Shown here in pieces: positions 1 to 11,901 of a stretch of DNA of 64,000 nucleotides. The position numbers and the translations under genes are program-made. The stretch comes from Phymorhynchus buccinoides (Eukaryota > Mollusca > Gastropoda > Neogastropoda > Raphitomidae). The notes beneath the pieces are model-generated. The model was not told where the DNA came from. It saw only the letters and a program-made list of their open reading frames with translations, and did not search any database. How positions within the stretch are numbered: the stretch's first letter is position 1; each line of letters starts with the position of its first letter. The DNA lies in NCBI GenBank assembly GCA_017654935.2, contig CM065698.1, positions 35,779,325 through 35,843,324 on the forward strand. The letters are read 5' to 3'.

Positions 1-279
1 AATGATTTGAGAAATAACAAACGCTACGACAATAATATCGCCCAAACCTGTCCATTCTGCGATCAAATAGAAAACGAGTTGCACTTCTTGATTCATTGCA
101 CTACCTATAAAGAGCTAAGAGACAAATATATTTTCAAACATAATAAATTTAAAAACAACTATCCCATTGAATTAAAAAGTCTTCTTGCCAATGAAAATAC
201 ATTCATAACTAGAGATGTTGCCATGTTTATATTTTATGCGTTTAAAAAAAGATATGAACTTATGTCAGCTGATACATGA
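1..279 (+). pseudogene. Non-LTR retrotransposon ORF2 C-terminus, fragment
   Basis: The frame is open from base 1 to a TGA at 277-279, so the element runs off the left edge. It carries a zinc-knuckle-like CPFC...H...C pattern followed by an aromatic, basic tail (FIFYAFKKRYEL). This layout is typical of the region after the reverse transcriptase in LINE ORF2. The same layout recurs at 52494-52974 in this window, which suggests one family. It is 5'-truncated at least by the window, so activity cannot be judged. Confidence rests on motif spacing, not on a search. Confidence 0.6.
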
Positions 280-500
280 ACTTATGCATTATAACATTCA
301 TTTGGATAACATGTTAGTGCTAAGTGAAAGAATATTCACTTTTGTCCTGTTTTCATTTATTACATTATGTGTGTATATAAAAATGCACACCCTCAATGTT
401 ATAGGCCGGAGGTCTGACATTAAAACATTTTTGAGTTTTGAGTTCTTTCTCTCTCTGTATCTCTGTCTGTCTGTCTCTCTCTCTCTCATTCTTTTCACCC
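280..500 (+). other. LINE 3' UTR running into a CT-rich tail
   Basis: AT-rich sequence follows the ORF2-like fragment and ends in TTTCTCTCTCTGTATCTCTG, a CT-rich simple repeat. The LINE-like fragment near 53 kb also ends in a CT array, so the array probably marks the 3' terminus. Nothing coding is seen from here to 1061. Confidence 0.4.
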
Positions 501-1061
501 TTCTTCCTCCCAATTGCAAATCTCTTTCCTCATTTTATGTGCCTTTATAGCTACTGTCTCATCAATAGGGCATTTTGCCACGAGTGTTCGTTCACTCACT
601 ATACCAGACTACTAATTTGCCCGTGCTCGTTCTGCCCGAGTTACGCTGACCTTTCTAATTCAACTCTCTAAATTCAACTCCGTGAAATTCAAGGTCGCCG
701 GCGCGTGGCAAATGCCCTATTTATAGCAATCTTACAATTCTTACTTTTTCGGATTCTTTGGTTTGTTGTTGTTTTTGTATGTGTGTATTTGTTTTGTGCC
801 ACATGCCTGTGAGATTGCGTGTTTCATCTTTTCCACAGTATTTATGTCGCTATTTTGTTGAATGCCTTTAAAATCACCAATTTGCTTTGGGTTGGTTTTT
901 TTGTGTGCGTTTGCAGCACTTGACACTTGTTTGTTAGAAATTGTTTTGTTTTTATAAATTTGACGTTTGTTGATAAGTAAAAGAAATCTGTAGTGGACTT
1001 ATGAACCCAACTGTTAAAAAAAAAAGTTTTGAATTTAATTGTGAAGGGGAATTAATTTGAT

Positions 1062-1187
1062 AGGTGAACACTCTAAGTCTAAACCAATTGGTTTATGAGA
1101 CATAGGTGAACACTCTAAGTCTAAACCAATTGGTTTATGAGACATAGGTGAACACTCTAAGTCTAAACCAATTGGTTTATGAGACAT
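1062..1187. repeat. Minisatellite, 42-bp unit, 3 perfect copies
   Basis: Three identical 42-bp units begin AGGTGAACACTCTAAGTC at 1062, 1104 and 1146. Each unit contains the short palindrome AAACCAATTGGTTT. The unit length is a multiple of three, so frames stay open through it. No gene is implied. Confidence 0.95.
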
Positions 1188-1591
1188 AGGATGATAGGAA
1201 CAGTAATAGGAATGCAAAAAAAAGAAAAGAAAAAAAGTTTCCTTTTGATTTGTCTTGTCAGAAGATTCATACACAGCACTCAGACTTGCCTTCCCCTTCC
1301 ATTCATATTATTATGTTTATCCTGTCTTGCGCACTTTCACACACAAATGCAACTACAGGTAGTGTCACCAGTTTAATGAGACGAGGATGAAGAGTGATGA
1401 ATGATGAGTGATGAAGATTGGTTGATGAATGTTGGTGAAATTATGTAACACAGAAAAACGAAAAAACCCAACTAAATAACAATAGCAACCTAAATAACTA
1501 AAAGTTTAAACAAATAGTAAAACACCAGACTGATAACATCTTCACGTGTTCATGACAACGAACGCAACAAAAAATGAGCGACACTGAGACA

Positions 1592-1771
1592 GACCATCTC
1601 ATACTCTATAAGAAAACACATACGACCAGACCCTCTCATACTCTATAAGAAAACATATACGACCAGACCCTCTCATACTCTATAAGAAAACATATACGAC
1701 CAGACCCTCTCATACTCTATAAGAAAACATATACGACCAGACCCTCTCATACTCTATAAGAAAACATATAC
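1592..1771. repeat. Minisatellite, about 37-bp unit, about 5 copies
   Basis: The unit GACCAGACCCTCTCATACTC... ending in AAAACATATAC repeats about five times with near identity; the first copy is slightly diverged. The flanks up to 2913 are AT-rich and I see nothing in them. Confidence 0.93.
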
Positions 1772-2913
1772 GGTTTTTGGCCTTCTTACGTTCTTGCCCT
1801 TAGACTCTACAAAGGGATAAACATCGTAAAATAAAGAACACAACACTACGTCAATGCAAATGCACTAATAAATGCATCACTAAAATAGTAGAAACAACTG
1901 AGCTGTACGGTAGTCCGTGGAGGTGACTAAGCCTAAACAACACAAAAAATACTACTTTATCACTATTGCAAATTTACTGAATAATTTGCTCAGCGACAAC
2001 AAATTCAATTTTTAAAAAAAGGCACGATGTGCGTGAACTAAACGTAAGATGACGGCAACTGACCAAAAAAGTAAAGTCCTTCAAAAATGTATGAAATCCT
2101 TTTCTCGAGGGAAACAAATTATAACATAGAAGGAAGGCTTAGTAAAAGCAATATAATCATAATAAAGACTTACTCGATGGTTTTTCCAAGGATGGCTTGG
2201 ATAAGAACAAGCCACGAAGGCCAGCGCTAAACTGCCATGGAGCATGGCGGAAGTTGTGACAAAATGCGAAAATGCGGATTGAATTGTGAACCAAAATAAG
2301 GTACACAAAAATACTTGAATGATTAGGATCAAATAAAAGGTAAATAAAAAGGGTTTCTTACAGCTTACAGTACAAATATAATTAAAATATTAAAACTGAA
2401 AGTTTATGAATACGAAAATAAGTTGAACAAAACGCATTACTATCAAATTGCCGTCTCACTAAGCGACCCTATAAACAGAAAATTCGTGGAGACAGGACAA
2501 TGTTAAAAAGCCTCATTTGTTCTTAGTATTTCTCGTTTTCTGCCTTGCTTTTTAGTGTTTCCAAGAATTGTAGTATTTTCATCTGTGCTATTTGGGAATG
2601 TAGACGTGTGTGTTTCTTTTCCATTTCATTAAGCTGTAGGACGATAATTGTCGGGTGTTTCTTTTCCATAGTCCATAGTTAAAGGATGACAGATTACATT
2701 GCAATTTGTCTGCTTCATTATCTCCAGTCCTGGGATACTCTATCAGGGATCAATCTTGTCACAGGACATCACAGGTCATTTGACCAGTTCGAAGAAAATA
2801 TAATAGGTCATTTTCATAAAACGATAGGTCATAAGGCCACAAAAAAAGAAAAGGAAGGAAATCTCAACTTGAGCTCAACAAAAACTGTTTTCTAGGACAC
2901 TCTGTTGCAGTTA

Positions 2914-3809
2914 CAGTGGTACCCCTCTAATAAGACCTTGAAAGTGCGGTGACAAAAAAGTCTTATCTGAGGGGTGGTCTTATTAGAGAACCAAGCATGT
3001 GACATCTTAGTACAGAGTACAGAACTAAGCAAGCATCGTGGTAAAAATGAAATAAAACACTTTTTAACACTGTTGATGAATACTAGTGTAATTTTATTGA
3101 ACACACGAGAAGAACTGAGAAATCCACAAAGTATAATAAAAAGAAACCACAGAGCGCCTTTTCCTGGATTAATTTTCCAATCACTGGAATGTTGCGTGAT
3201 CTTGCATCACAAAACCAGTCCCAAACTTTCTCGTCGATGACCATGGTTTCTGTTTTCCTTACTGTCGCTAGTTTCCTGCCCCCACACTCGCCACTTTCCC
3301 ATCGTGATTTAATCAACTCCTTATCCTTGATTATGTTTTGGATCTGTTTTGCCGACACTGAGCGAGTTCGCAATTGCGATCGCAGTCTCCCCTTTCTTAC
3401 TTCTTTCCACAACGCGGACGCTTTCTTCCAATGTCAATTGTTTTGTTTTCCGAGTCGCCATATCGATCACTGACTTGAAGAAGAACAGAGAGTAGCGGGC
3501 CCTTTGCAAGTCGCATGAGTACACGGAGCGTAACTCTCCAAGCAAAAGTTAGAGGGCGCGCTTCCAATGGAAATTCCATGTTTACATTTCTGACTACTTT
3601 TCATCGAGAGATCGATTTGCACGAAACTGACTGCAAAAAGATAAGATTGCGGTCGCATCTCAACCCCTGAAATCGGGTCGTAAGTTGAAACTCAGGAAAA
3701 GTCGTATTTGCGGCATAGGATATATAGTGGAATGTGTTCGGGGGAAAAAAATCAGTCGTATGTGAGGAGAAGTCGCATTTGCGAGCGTCTTATTAGAGGG
3801 GTACCACTG
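2914..3809 (-). mobile_element. pogo/Tigger-like DNA transposon, internally decayed
   Basis: The terminal inverted repeat CAGTGGTACCCCTCTAATAA starts at 2914 and its complement ends at 3809. TA dinucleotides flank both ends (2912-2913 and 3810-3811), as expected for the Tc1/mariner/pogo superfamily. The inside holds a broken transposase on the - strand. At about 0.9 kb it is shorter than an intact Tigger-type element, so most of the transposase is deleted. The short elements at 25.5, 28.6 and 40.1 kb start with the related CAGTGGAACCTCCCTTATAA and look like its non-autonomous relatives. Confidence 0.8.
3083..3461 (-). pseudogene. Tigger/CENP-B-type transposase N-terminus, frameshifted
   Basis: On the - strand a start at 3461 gives MATRKTKQLTLEESVRVVER, a basic N-terminus followed by a helix-turn-helix like the DNA-binding domain of CENP-B/pogo transposases. 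The homology then shifts frame and continues as SAKQIQNIIKDKELI and a second helical segment with W and R/K residues, as in the CENP-B-type DNA-binding region. The DDE catalytic part is missing. It is a dead copy; family assignment is from motif recognition only. Confidence 0.65.
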
Positions 3810-4959
3810 TAATCACATAGTTTCACAGACTGCATGTTCAAAGAATGACATGAGAAAAGTTTTTTGTTTTGTTTTGTTTTATGTTTTTATATTCCTTTCT
3901 TTTGCATAAGAAAAGCTAGCACAGTACTATGCAAAGTAAAGTGATAAAATAGGGCTATTATTTTTTTAGTCTACTGTTTCACCTTAGTCAATCTGATCAC
4001 CATGGAATCAGTTGCAGTGCACATCAAAATCCTTAAAGTTGCTAACAGACATGAAGTAAACATGATAAGTCATATGACCTCTTGCCTGCAAAAACAATAG
4101 GTCATTTCAAAATGTTATCAGTCAATGACTGATGACCGGTGCTAAGAATAATCCCTGCTCTATGAATGATTTGTTTTGTCTGTGAAGTAAATAGCAATAA
4201 GAGAATTTCTGTCCCCCTCCTCTTCCCCTCTGCTACATTGTTGGGGTGAGCATTATTAATTATGAATATTTTTTTGTTTTGTTGGTGTCAATATTGAAGG
4301 AACTACAAAGTTTCATACATTTTAGTGCAGGGATTGCACTTCAGCATTTGTGTTTTTTGTACAAACATTATCATGTATCTCCATTCTGTTTCACAATACA
4401 TTTCTTTTCCTGTCTCACTCTCTCTGTTAACATTGTATTTTATCGAAGAATAAGCGCTTAGAGCTTACAGAAGCGCTATAGAAATTGTCTTAGTTAGCAA
4501 TATTTTCACATTCATTGTTTCTATATTGAACTGCTGAAAACTGATCGATATATTCTTGATGTCTGTTTGTACTTTAAAGCTACATCTATGACATCCAAAC
4601 TCTATAAAAGTATATTTTAAAAAAGTTCATTAACAACTGTAATTAAAAATTACAGCAGTATGGATTTGCTTTTGGGTTTTTTAGCACAGGAAAGATCTAA
4701 AACAATTCAGATTGATTTTAAATTGTTTCTGTGAAAGAATCTTTTGCCTTTCATGCTAGCATTAACCTTTTGCATGCCACAAACTAAACAACTGACAAGA
4801 TTAATCATTGTATGTAACTGCAAAAGTACGACTGATATGATTAATTTGCATGCTTGAAATTGAATACTCCTCGTTAAGAACCGAATTTGCCTGTTTACTG
4901 TCTCATTTTGTTTCTTATTCTGAATTGACTAGTTTTCTTTGTGTGAAGTCCCCTATTTT
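3810..4959. other. No gene or repeat recognised
   Basis: AT-rich sequence with scattered short homopolymers. No open frame with protein-like composition and no tandem structure were seen. It is presumably intron or intergenic DNA upstream of the + strand exons. Confidence 0.5.
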
Positions 4960-6029
4960 TAGTTGTTTGAGAATGATGCTGTGTTGGTGGGGAATATATT
5001 TTGCTGTCAAGCCCCAAAGGTCCTCACATGCTGGATCGTTTTGCATGTCTTCGCTGTTGACCCGGTGGTTGTGCCTTGTGTTTGTGTCGTGCTGTTTCAG
5101 TGTCAAGAGTCCTGTGTTTTCAGTTGTTGTTTGAGAATGTTGTTGGTGTTTGGCGGGGAAGATGTTTCGCTGTCAAGTCCCCTAGAAAACCCCCACAGTT
5201 TCTGGATCGTTTTGCATGCCGTCTTCGCTGTTGGTGTGCCATGTGTTTGTGTTGTGCTGTTTCAGTGTCGAGAGTCCTGTGTTCTCAGTTGTTGTGTTAG
5301 AATTCTGTTGTGTTGGCGGGGAAGATATTTTGCTGTCAAACCCCAAAGACCCTCACATGCTGGATCGTTTTGCATGCCGTCTTCGCTGTTGACCCGGTGG
5401 TTGTGCCTTGTGTTTGTGTTGTGCTGTTTCAGTGTCGAGAGTCCTGTGTTTTCAGTTGAGTTAGAATTCTGTTGTGTTGGCGGGGAATGTATTCTGCTGT
5501 CAAGCCCCAAAGGGGATCGTTTTGCATGCCGTCTCGCTGTTGACCCGGTGGTTGTGCCTTGTGTTTGTGTTGTGCTGTTTCACATGGGTGCAACTTTTCC
5601 TGGTATACAAGGATTTCCTGTTTTTGAATTTTACCAGAAAAGGAAGTTCCTTTTTTTTTAAAGTTGTCAGACAAGATCTTTGTGTGTCTACTGTATTTTT
5701 CAAACACTTTAAAATAAGCATTTGTATAAATTGTGGAAAAAGCCAACTAAAATACCTTCATAAATCAATTTTTTCTTCAGCTGCAAGGGGACATTACCCC
5801 TGGACCCCGGCCTTTCATGTTTTTTTTCCATTTGTGTAGTTGCACCCATGGTTTCAGTGTCGAGAGTCCTGTGTTTTAAGTTGTTGTGTTAGAATTCTGT
5901 TGTGTTGGCGGGGAAGATGTTTCGCTGTCAAGCCCCCTAGAAACCCCCCACAGTTTCTGGATCGTTTTGCATGCCGTCTTCGCTGTTGACCCGGTGGTTG
6001 TGCCTTGTGTTTGTGTTGTGCTGTTTCAG
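4960..6029. repeat. Tandem array A (about 165-bp unit) ending at exon A acceptor
   Basis: About five diverged units share TTGGCGGGGAAGATGTTTCG, CTGGATCGTTTTGCATGCCG, GACCCGGTGGTTGTGCC and the terminal TTGTGCTGTTTCAG. Unit ends fall near 5100, 5265, 5432 and 5582, and the last is the acceptor of the exon at 6030. Every unit therefore repeats the pyrimidine-rich 3' splice signal. The array is interrupted by a 268-bp MITE at 5583-5850. Confidence 0.85.
5583..5850. mobile_element. MITE with 12-bp TIR and 6-bp target duplication
   Basis: Inverted termini CATGGGTGCAAC / GTTGCACCCATG bound 268 bp. The target GTTTCA is duplicated at 5577-5582 and 5851-5856. The uninterrupted target can be read from the neighbouring array units (CTGTTTCAGTGTC), which confirms insertion. 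No coding capacity is present and the superfamily is undetermined. Confidence 0.85.
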
Positions 6030-6239
6030 TGGCCACTAAAGACTGTACTTGCTTAGCCACCACTTACAAACATTTGCGAAAACTGTGGGAAAACAAGGAC
6101 AAGCAAAACAACCACCACCCCCAACAGCCCTCCTTCTCCCACAATCCATCTCACCACAACGGCGCGGGTCCCTGTCCGCTGCATTATGGGGAGGGCACTG
6201 CTCTGCATGCCAGCATGCGGGGCTCCAACAGTAGCTTAG
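6030..6239 (+). CDS. Exon A of an unidentified gene (internal coding exon)
   Basis: The acceptor CTGTTTCAG precedes 210 bp that stay open and are GC-richer than the flanks. The exon starts with two bases of a split codon and ends with one, so it is symmetric (phase 1-1). The peptide starts VATKDCTCLATTYKHLRKLW, then becomes His/Asn/Pro/Gln-rich and ends SMRGSNSSLG. The trailing G plus the GG of exon B makes a Gly codon, giving a continuous Ser/Gly-rich linker. The donor GTTGGT is weak. I do not recognise the protein; a short basic amphipathic stretch followed by a low-complexity tail could be a cytoplasmic segment, but that is a guess. Confidence 0.6.
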
Positions 6240-7899
6240 GTTGGTTGCCTCCCTTTATCCTACTGCCTACCCACTTACCCTTCTTAGATGCTGCTTCCTC
6301 CCTCCACGCTTACTTTTTTAGGAAAAGAACTTGTGGGGCAATTTTTGACTTGACGTCTTGCAGTTCACAACCACTATCATCATTTGATGTTACTGTTATT
6401 AGTTTTGTGTACTTTTCTGCTTGTGTGTTTTTACTGCTGTTGCTTGAGGGGTGAAGGAATAGTTTAGGCCTGTTTATTCCACAACTTACAATCTGCCATT
6501 CTTAGATGCCTCCCTCCACCGTAGGTGTTACTCTTTTTACAGTTTTGTCCACTTTTCTGCTTGTCTTCCATCCTGAGGGGGGTTGGGGGTGGAGGAGGTG
6601 GGTAGGGAGAAATAGCATTTTTGAGTTTGTTTCTGCCATGGACAGATGGTGAAGAGAAAGCAGTTGACTCTGAAGCACTTTGTATTTCCCTGCATCATTG
6701 TATCGGTTGGCTTATTAACTTGTATTCCCTCCTGCTTGACCTGTGTATGCCTAATTTAGCAACTGTACTCCCATATCTGTCCAACTGTACATATCCTGTG
6801 TTAAAACCTTCATTCTGTTGGACTAAGTGAACATTTTTAAACTCTTTAACCATGTACTGCTCAATAATTCTCTGTTTATTTCAACTTATTTAAGACTTAC
6901 ATTGAGTGGGTTTTTTTTTAACTTTGACGATATCACCAGTGACAAATGTGTTAGTCGTGGATTGATTATGCATCATAATATTGTTTTCTATTAGAATTGT
7001 TAAAGCGATAATAAAATAAATCAGAAAAGAAAAGAATCAATCAAGTAAGTTATTTTGTAAGATAAATTTTTAAATCTAAAAAAGGGTAGTTAAAGCAAAA
7101 CAAAAAACAACCAACAAAACATGTAAAGTGGCGCTGTTCTGGCAGAGACGCGCTCTGCGGGTGGAAGCACCCTGAATTTCACAGAGTCGAGTCTGTGACT
7201 AGAAAATACCAAATGCCAAATTGATCAGACTGAAAAGGAGTCTAACTTTGTTATCAAAATATCACCTCAACTTTTTCCTCTTTGTCTTTGAACTTTTCTT
7301 TGAAACAAACCTCAAAAGCAAAGAAACCTCTGAGAAACTGATTTTGAGAAAAGAGGTGGCGCACCTCCCAAATTTTACACAAAATTCTGATTTTCTTATT
7401 ATATTTTCTTACTTTCATTAGTAGTCATTTTAGGCGCAGAGGTCTCAATCTGGGGGGAAAAAGTATCGCCTTATAGTCCGTAAAATACAATATTACCTTT
7501 TGCATAGTACATTGTGCTAGGTAAATGGGTTACTTTTAAACTACACATTTCTGTTAATTTTGTTGTGTTATGCTTCTATCAGTGGTGACTGTGAGACGAA
7601 CACATTTCTGTGAGGGCACACTATGCACTAGCTGCTCATGCATCGTCTTTTGTGTAGTATCTATTCAGTGGCAACCTCTTTTTCCTTTTTATCTAAACAG
7701 TATATTCAATTATGTATTCAGAGGATTTATATTGCACATACCTCACCCGTTCAGGTGGCCTGCTTGTTTGTCTTATCAGCTGGGCAACTGTTGTGAACAG
7801 TTTTCCTTTGCTTCCAAGACCCAAACTTGCCTCAAACTCTAATATTTTATCGGCAATAGCATAGGAAGTGTGTTTGTAACAAAGACACATACAAATCAA
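6240..7899. other. Intron A-B, left part: nothing recognised
   Basis: AT-rich sequence with two weakly similar pyrimidine-rich stretches near 6270 and 6500 that contain TTCTTAGATGC. No coding frame or transposon ends were found. Confidence 0.4.
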
Positions 7900-8370
7900 T
7901 TAAAGGGGCACCCTGGCGGATGAGTTTTTGCAAGAACACGTAGAGATCTCCAGAAAGACAGCCTTTTCAAGGATCGGAACACTCCCTTTTCTCTGGTTTC
8001 CTAGAAATCAAACCGTCGAAACGGCGGGTAGGCCACTGAGAGTGGTTGAAGCTGTTTCTTCTTTGTAGTGCCATAAAATAAAAAAGGAGCTATTTCTTTT
8101 GTTGTGAGCGAAACTCCTTTTGGTAAACTGTATAAAAAGGCTTGACTGTGTTGTATTGTGGACATTTTGTGCAAACGATTTGGTCTAACTCACTCGGCCA
8201 TTAGAAAAGATTGACTTCCATCATCTTTGCCAAGGAGGAATCACCGATTTGACGGTTTGAGTTCTAGGAAACCAGAGCAAAGTGAGTGGTGCAATCTCTG
8301 TAAAAGGTGTTTTCCTGGTGATCTCGACGTGTTTCTTGCAAAAACTCATCCGTCAGTGTGCCCGTTGAAA
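7900..8370. mobile_element. TTAA-flanked MITE, family 2, copy 1
   Basis: The left end is TTAAAGGGGCACCCTGGCGG. The right end is the diverged complement (CATCCGTCAGTGTGCCCGTT). Long inverted arms contain TGAGTTTTTGCAAGAACACG and GAAACCAGAG blocks. A better preserved copy lies at 42654-43240 and ends in CCTTTAA, so the target is TTAA as in piggyBac-type elements. No transposase frame is present. Confidence 0.75.
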
Positions 8371-8589
8371 TAATTTAAAAAAAATTAGATCACAGGTGAA
8401 CTTGTTTTTGATTTGAGTTAGGATAAAGGAATAAAGGGGAACATGGAGTCTCCAGTAAGTCAGACAGGCAGAATACAGACCTTGTGGAATATAGACTAAG
8501 ACATGATGGAACGATAGACGCAAATTTGTTTTCTGTCTCAACTTTCTGTAGCTTATGTTCCTGTCAGCAATGACTTTCAAGTTTGTTAT

Positions 8590-9720
8590 CTCCACAGCCT
8601 TCTCTCCGACATACTGTGCCTGTTTTGTTTGTGTCACCAGTGATTTTGCTGTCCATTTGTTGTCTCCGTAGCTTTGTCTGACCAGTTGACTTTGCTGTCC
8701 ATTTGTTGTCTCTGTAGCCTGAGCTATGTGCATGTTGTACATGCTTTGTTTGACCAGTTGACTTTGCTGTCCATTTGTTGTCTCTGTAGCCTGAGCTATG
8801 TGCATGTTGTACATGCTTTGTTTGACCAGTTGATGTTGCTGTCCATTTGTTATCTTCGTAGCCTGAGATATGCGCATGTTTTGCTGGCTTTTGTTTGTCT
8901 GACCATTGATTTTGCTGTCCATTTGTTGTCTCCGTAGCCTGAGCTATGCGCGTGTTGTGCCTGCTTTGTTTGTCTGACCAGTTGATTTTGCTGTCCATTT
9001 GTTGTCTCCGTAGCCTGAGCTATGCACATGTTGTGCCTGCTTTGTTTTTCTGACCAGTTGACTTTGCTGTCCATTTGTTGTCTCCTGAGCTATGCACATG
9101 TTGTACTGCCTTGTCTGACCAGTTGACTTTGCTGTCCATTTGTTGTCTCCATAGCTTTGTCTGACCAGTTGACTTTGCTGTCCATTTGTTGTCTCTGTAG
9201 CCTGAGCTATGCACATGTTGTACATGCCTTGTTTGACCAGTTGATTTTGCTGTCCATTTGTTGTCTCCATAGCCTGAGATATGCGCATGCAGGCATGGTA
9301 ATCTTCAGCGAATTCCCTGAATTAAGAGAAAAATGAATGTAGAAATGCCATAATTCGGAAGAAAATTTAAAGGCACTTACCCCTTGACTTTTCCCCAGTT
9401 TTGGATGTTTTTTCTTGTTCATTTTGAAAGGAATATCCCCCCTGATCACCTTTAAAGGCACTGTACCCCTTGACTTCTTCATGAGAGAAGTATGTGAACA
9501 ATCCCCGAAATATTTTCAGAGAAGAATGCATTTGCTCCATTACCATGCCTGGCATGTTGTACATGCTTTGTTTGTCTGAACCAATTGATTTTGCTGTCCA
9601 TTTGTTGTCTCCATAGCCTGAGCTATGCGCATGTGAATTTATCTTTGGGAGATATTAAAGTATACTTGAACTTGATGTTGCGCCTGCTTTGTTTGTCTGA
9701 CCAGTTGACGGTGGTGTGTG
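8590..9720. repeat. Tandem array B (about 72-bp unit) leading to exon B
   Basis: Nine or more units share TTGACTTTGCTGTCCATTTG, TTGTCTCCGTAGCCTGAGC and TTTGTCTGACCAG. An unrelated segment interrupts them at about 9290-9545. The last partial unit (CCTGCTTTGTTTGTCTGACC) runs to within about 25 bp of the exon B acceptor at 9730. Some units are 40 bp shorter by deletion. Frames stay open over several hundred bases only because of the periodicity. Confidence 0.9.
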
Positions 9721-9730
9721 TGTTTTGCAG

Positions 9731-9991
9731 GGAGCAGCCACTCCGGAGGCAGCAAGAAAGAGGGCAAGGAGAAAGGGGAGCGCAAGTCCTCCTCTCCCAT
9801 GGGCAGCGGCAGCGAGTCGGACGCCACCAGCCTGGTCAGCGCGCGCCACGTGCAGGCCGGCACCGCCATGATGCCCCCCCCTGGGGGGTTGGGGGTCCCC
9901 CCGGCCCCGTCCCAGCCCGCCCCCCTTGGTTCTATACCCCCTGAGCTGTCCGGGAGCCGGCAGTCCTTCCGCATGGCTATGGGCAACCCGT
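9731..9991 (+). CDS. Exon B of the same unidentified gene
   Basis: The acceptor GTGTGTTTTGCAG is followed by 261 strongly GC-rich bases. The donor GTGAGT at 9992-9997 is a full consensus match. Phase is again 1-1. The peptide starts [20 protein letters not shown], continues Ser-rich ([14 protein letters not shown]), has a Pro/Gly-rich stretch ([14 protein letters not shown]) and ends [10 protein letters not shown]. This looks like an intrinsically disordered tail with a charged Lys/Glu patch. Reading past the donor adds eight residues and a stop at 10015, an alternative end if the intron were retained. The gene is not recognised. Confidence 0.7.
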
Positions 9992-11137
9992 GTGAGTTCT
10001 TTGTGGACGTCATGTGAACACCTTGACAGTGCCCCCTTTCTCTGTGTTGTCGTGTGAAGATCCAGTTACTGCTCTCTCTGTTGTCTTGTCCTCGGTTGCC
10101 TTTCTTTTGTCTGTGCAGTGGGCCTGACTGGGGGCATGTGTGTGTGTGTGTGTTTAGGTTTGTCTCGTGATGCGTGTTGTGGTTCTTTAGTTCGTTTCGT
10201 GATTTTGTGTAAAGGTTGATTTTTTTTCTTTTTCTGTTGTGGTTGTAGGACTCCGAATATGCATATTAAAAACTGAAATTGAAACCGAAAAGAATCTGTG
10301 AAAGTTTTTGGTCCGATAGCTTGTACACTCTTTCTTTATCCTTGAGAAAATTATTGATTTAATGTGCTGTAAAATCTGGCATAGATTTGTGCTTTTCAAA
10401 TGACATTGATATTTACAGCGAAACTCGGAAGGGGGTTCATACTGTTTGTGTGAGAAGTACAATAGGGCTTGGAGAAGGAATTGCCAGACATAATATTCTT
10501 TAACAGATTTTTTTCCGAGAACTCTAATGTTTTTTTAAATTTTATTGAGAAATGGGAGAAATGGGAGTCTAGAAGTGGTGGTGTGAAACGGGAGTCTAGA
10601 AGTGGTGTTGTGAGAGTGTGTGTATAGATTTGTCGTGTGGTGTTTTGTCAAAGTGACTTGATGTCTTTGTTCTTGCTCAGTGCGTGTGTCTTTGTTGTGG
10701 TGTTGTGACACTGTGTGAGAGTGTGTGTGTGTATAGATTTGTCGTGTGGTGTTTTGTCAAAGTGCTTTGGTGTCTTTGTTCTTGCTCGGTGTGTGTGTCT
10801 CTGTGGTGTTGTACACGTTTTACGGCTGATTATTGTTGTCCCCCTTGGTGCTTGTTAGGGGGATTAATTATGCCCTTTTTTTATGTCGGTAGAATTGATG
10901 TGATGAACTATATTGTAAGTGTTGTTGTTGTAGTTGAAATTCTTGCCCCTCTGTATGAAGTAAGTGGGGGAGCAGAGTGAATAGAGTGAATGTGAATAGC
11001 CCAGTGCCAGTAGGTTGAGATGTTGATAAGGTTGTTCATTCAGTGCTCGATCATCTTGATCGTCAGGGAAGAAAGTTGGCTAATAAAAGCATTAATGAAA
11101 TGTTTGTTATGCCCTAAAAATGTGTTCGTTTCATCAT
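9992..11137. other. Intron B-C, first part
   Basis: GT-rich low-complexity DNA with a short internal duplication: GTGTATAGATTTGTCGTGTG occurs twice, near 10620 and 10730. No coding signal was seen. Confidence 0.45.
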
Positions 11138-11268
11138 GAAACCTCCTCCAAAATCGTAATGTGTCAGCTGAATCCGTGAATGCAGTGGGGAGACCAGTGA
11201 AAACTGAAAACGTACCTCATCCATTAAGGGCCATATGGCCTGGGAACGCAGAAGAAGAACAATAATCT
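11138..11268 (+). mobile_element. SINE-like repeat, family S2, copy 1
   Basis: The unit runs from CCTCCTCCAAAATCG through AATGTGTCAGCTG and GGCCATATGGCCTGGGAACG to a (GAA)n tail. Matching copies occur inverted at 28438-28570 and direct at 42405-42558, the latter with a longer GAAGAAGAA tail. The oriented triplet tail suggests retroposition. Confidence 0.7.
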
Positions 11269-11653
11269 TGCAATGGTTAACAATACTGATGGTATACTTA
11301 CCTCAATTTGCATGTTCAGGCTTCCAATGAAAAAAAAAAAAGCTCCTGAGGGCAAGGCAAAGGGGCTTGTGTCAATCATTGAAAGAAAGATCCGTGTTTG
11401 AGTCATTTGTTTTTACCGCTAAGAACATGATGTTTAACAGCGACAGAATAGTCAGCAGTGACTGTGGTCGCTATACGGAAGGAAGGAACATTTCTCTTCT
11501 TGTGCATCCATTTGTAACGCAGACTTGGTTTTCTTTTTGTTTGACACTTTTGAGTGAGTTTTTATGCCATTTGCTTGAAAAGGACAGGAGATATCTGTCC
11601 AAGCACTAGTGATTTGTTTTTTGCAACCTAAAGTTTTATAGCTATTGATTTTA

Positions 11654-11901
11654 TTAACCCTTTCACCGCCAATGTCGCATTTCTGCACCACAATGGTTTA
11701 ACACCCATGTCATTAAAACTCTTGAAATGAGGGTCTATTATTCAATGATAGTGTGTCCCTAAATTTGGGCAGTAAGGATTAACCCTATTCTAAATGTGTC
11801 ACAGAGAAATCTCACAATATTGCAGACAAAATCTTTTTTTGTAGCCAAGTAAGTTTAATTGAAATTTTTGGCTCAAAGATGGCTGGCGGTGAAAGGGTTA
11901 A
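11654..11901. mobile_element. TTAA MITE, family 1 (CCCTTTCACCGCC), copy a
   Basis: It begins TTAACCCTTTCACCGCCAAT and ends GGCTGGCGGTGAAAGGGTTA followed by A. The inverted ends plus the TTAA target indicate a piggyBac-type non-autonomous element of 248 bp. Five copies lie in this window. Confidence 0.88.

Noticed and set aside
9992..10017. Stop codon at 10015 as the natural end of the exon B protein (adding CEFFVDVM)
   Set aside because: A perfect GTGAGT donor lies just before it, and phase-compatible exons follow. Intron read-through explains the extra residues better.
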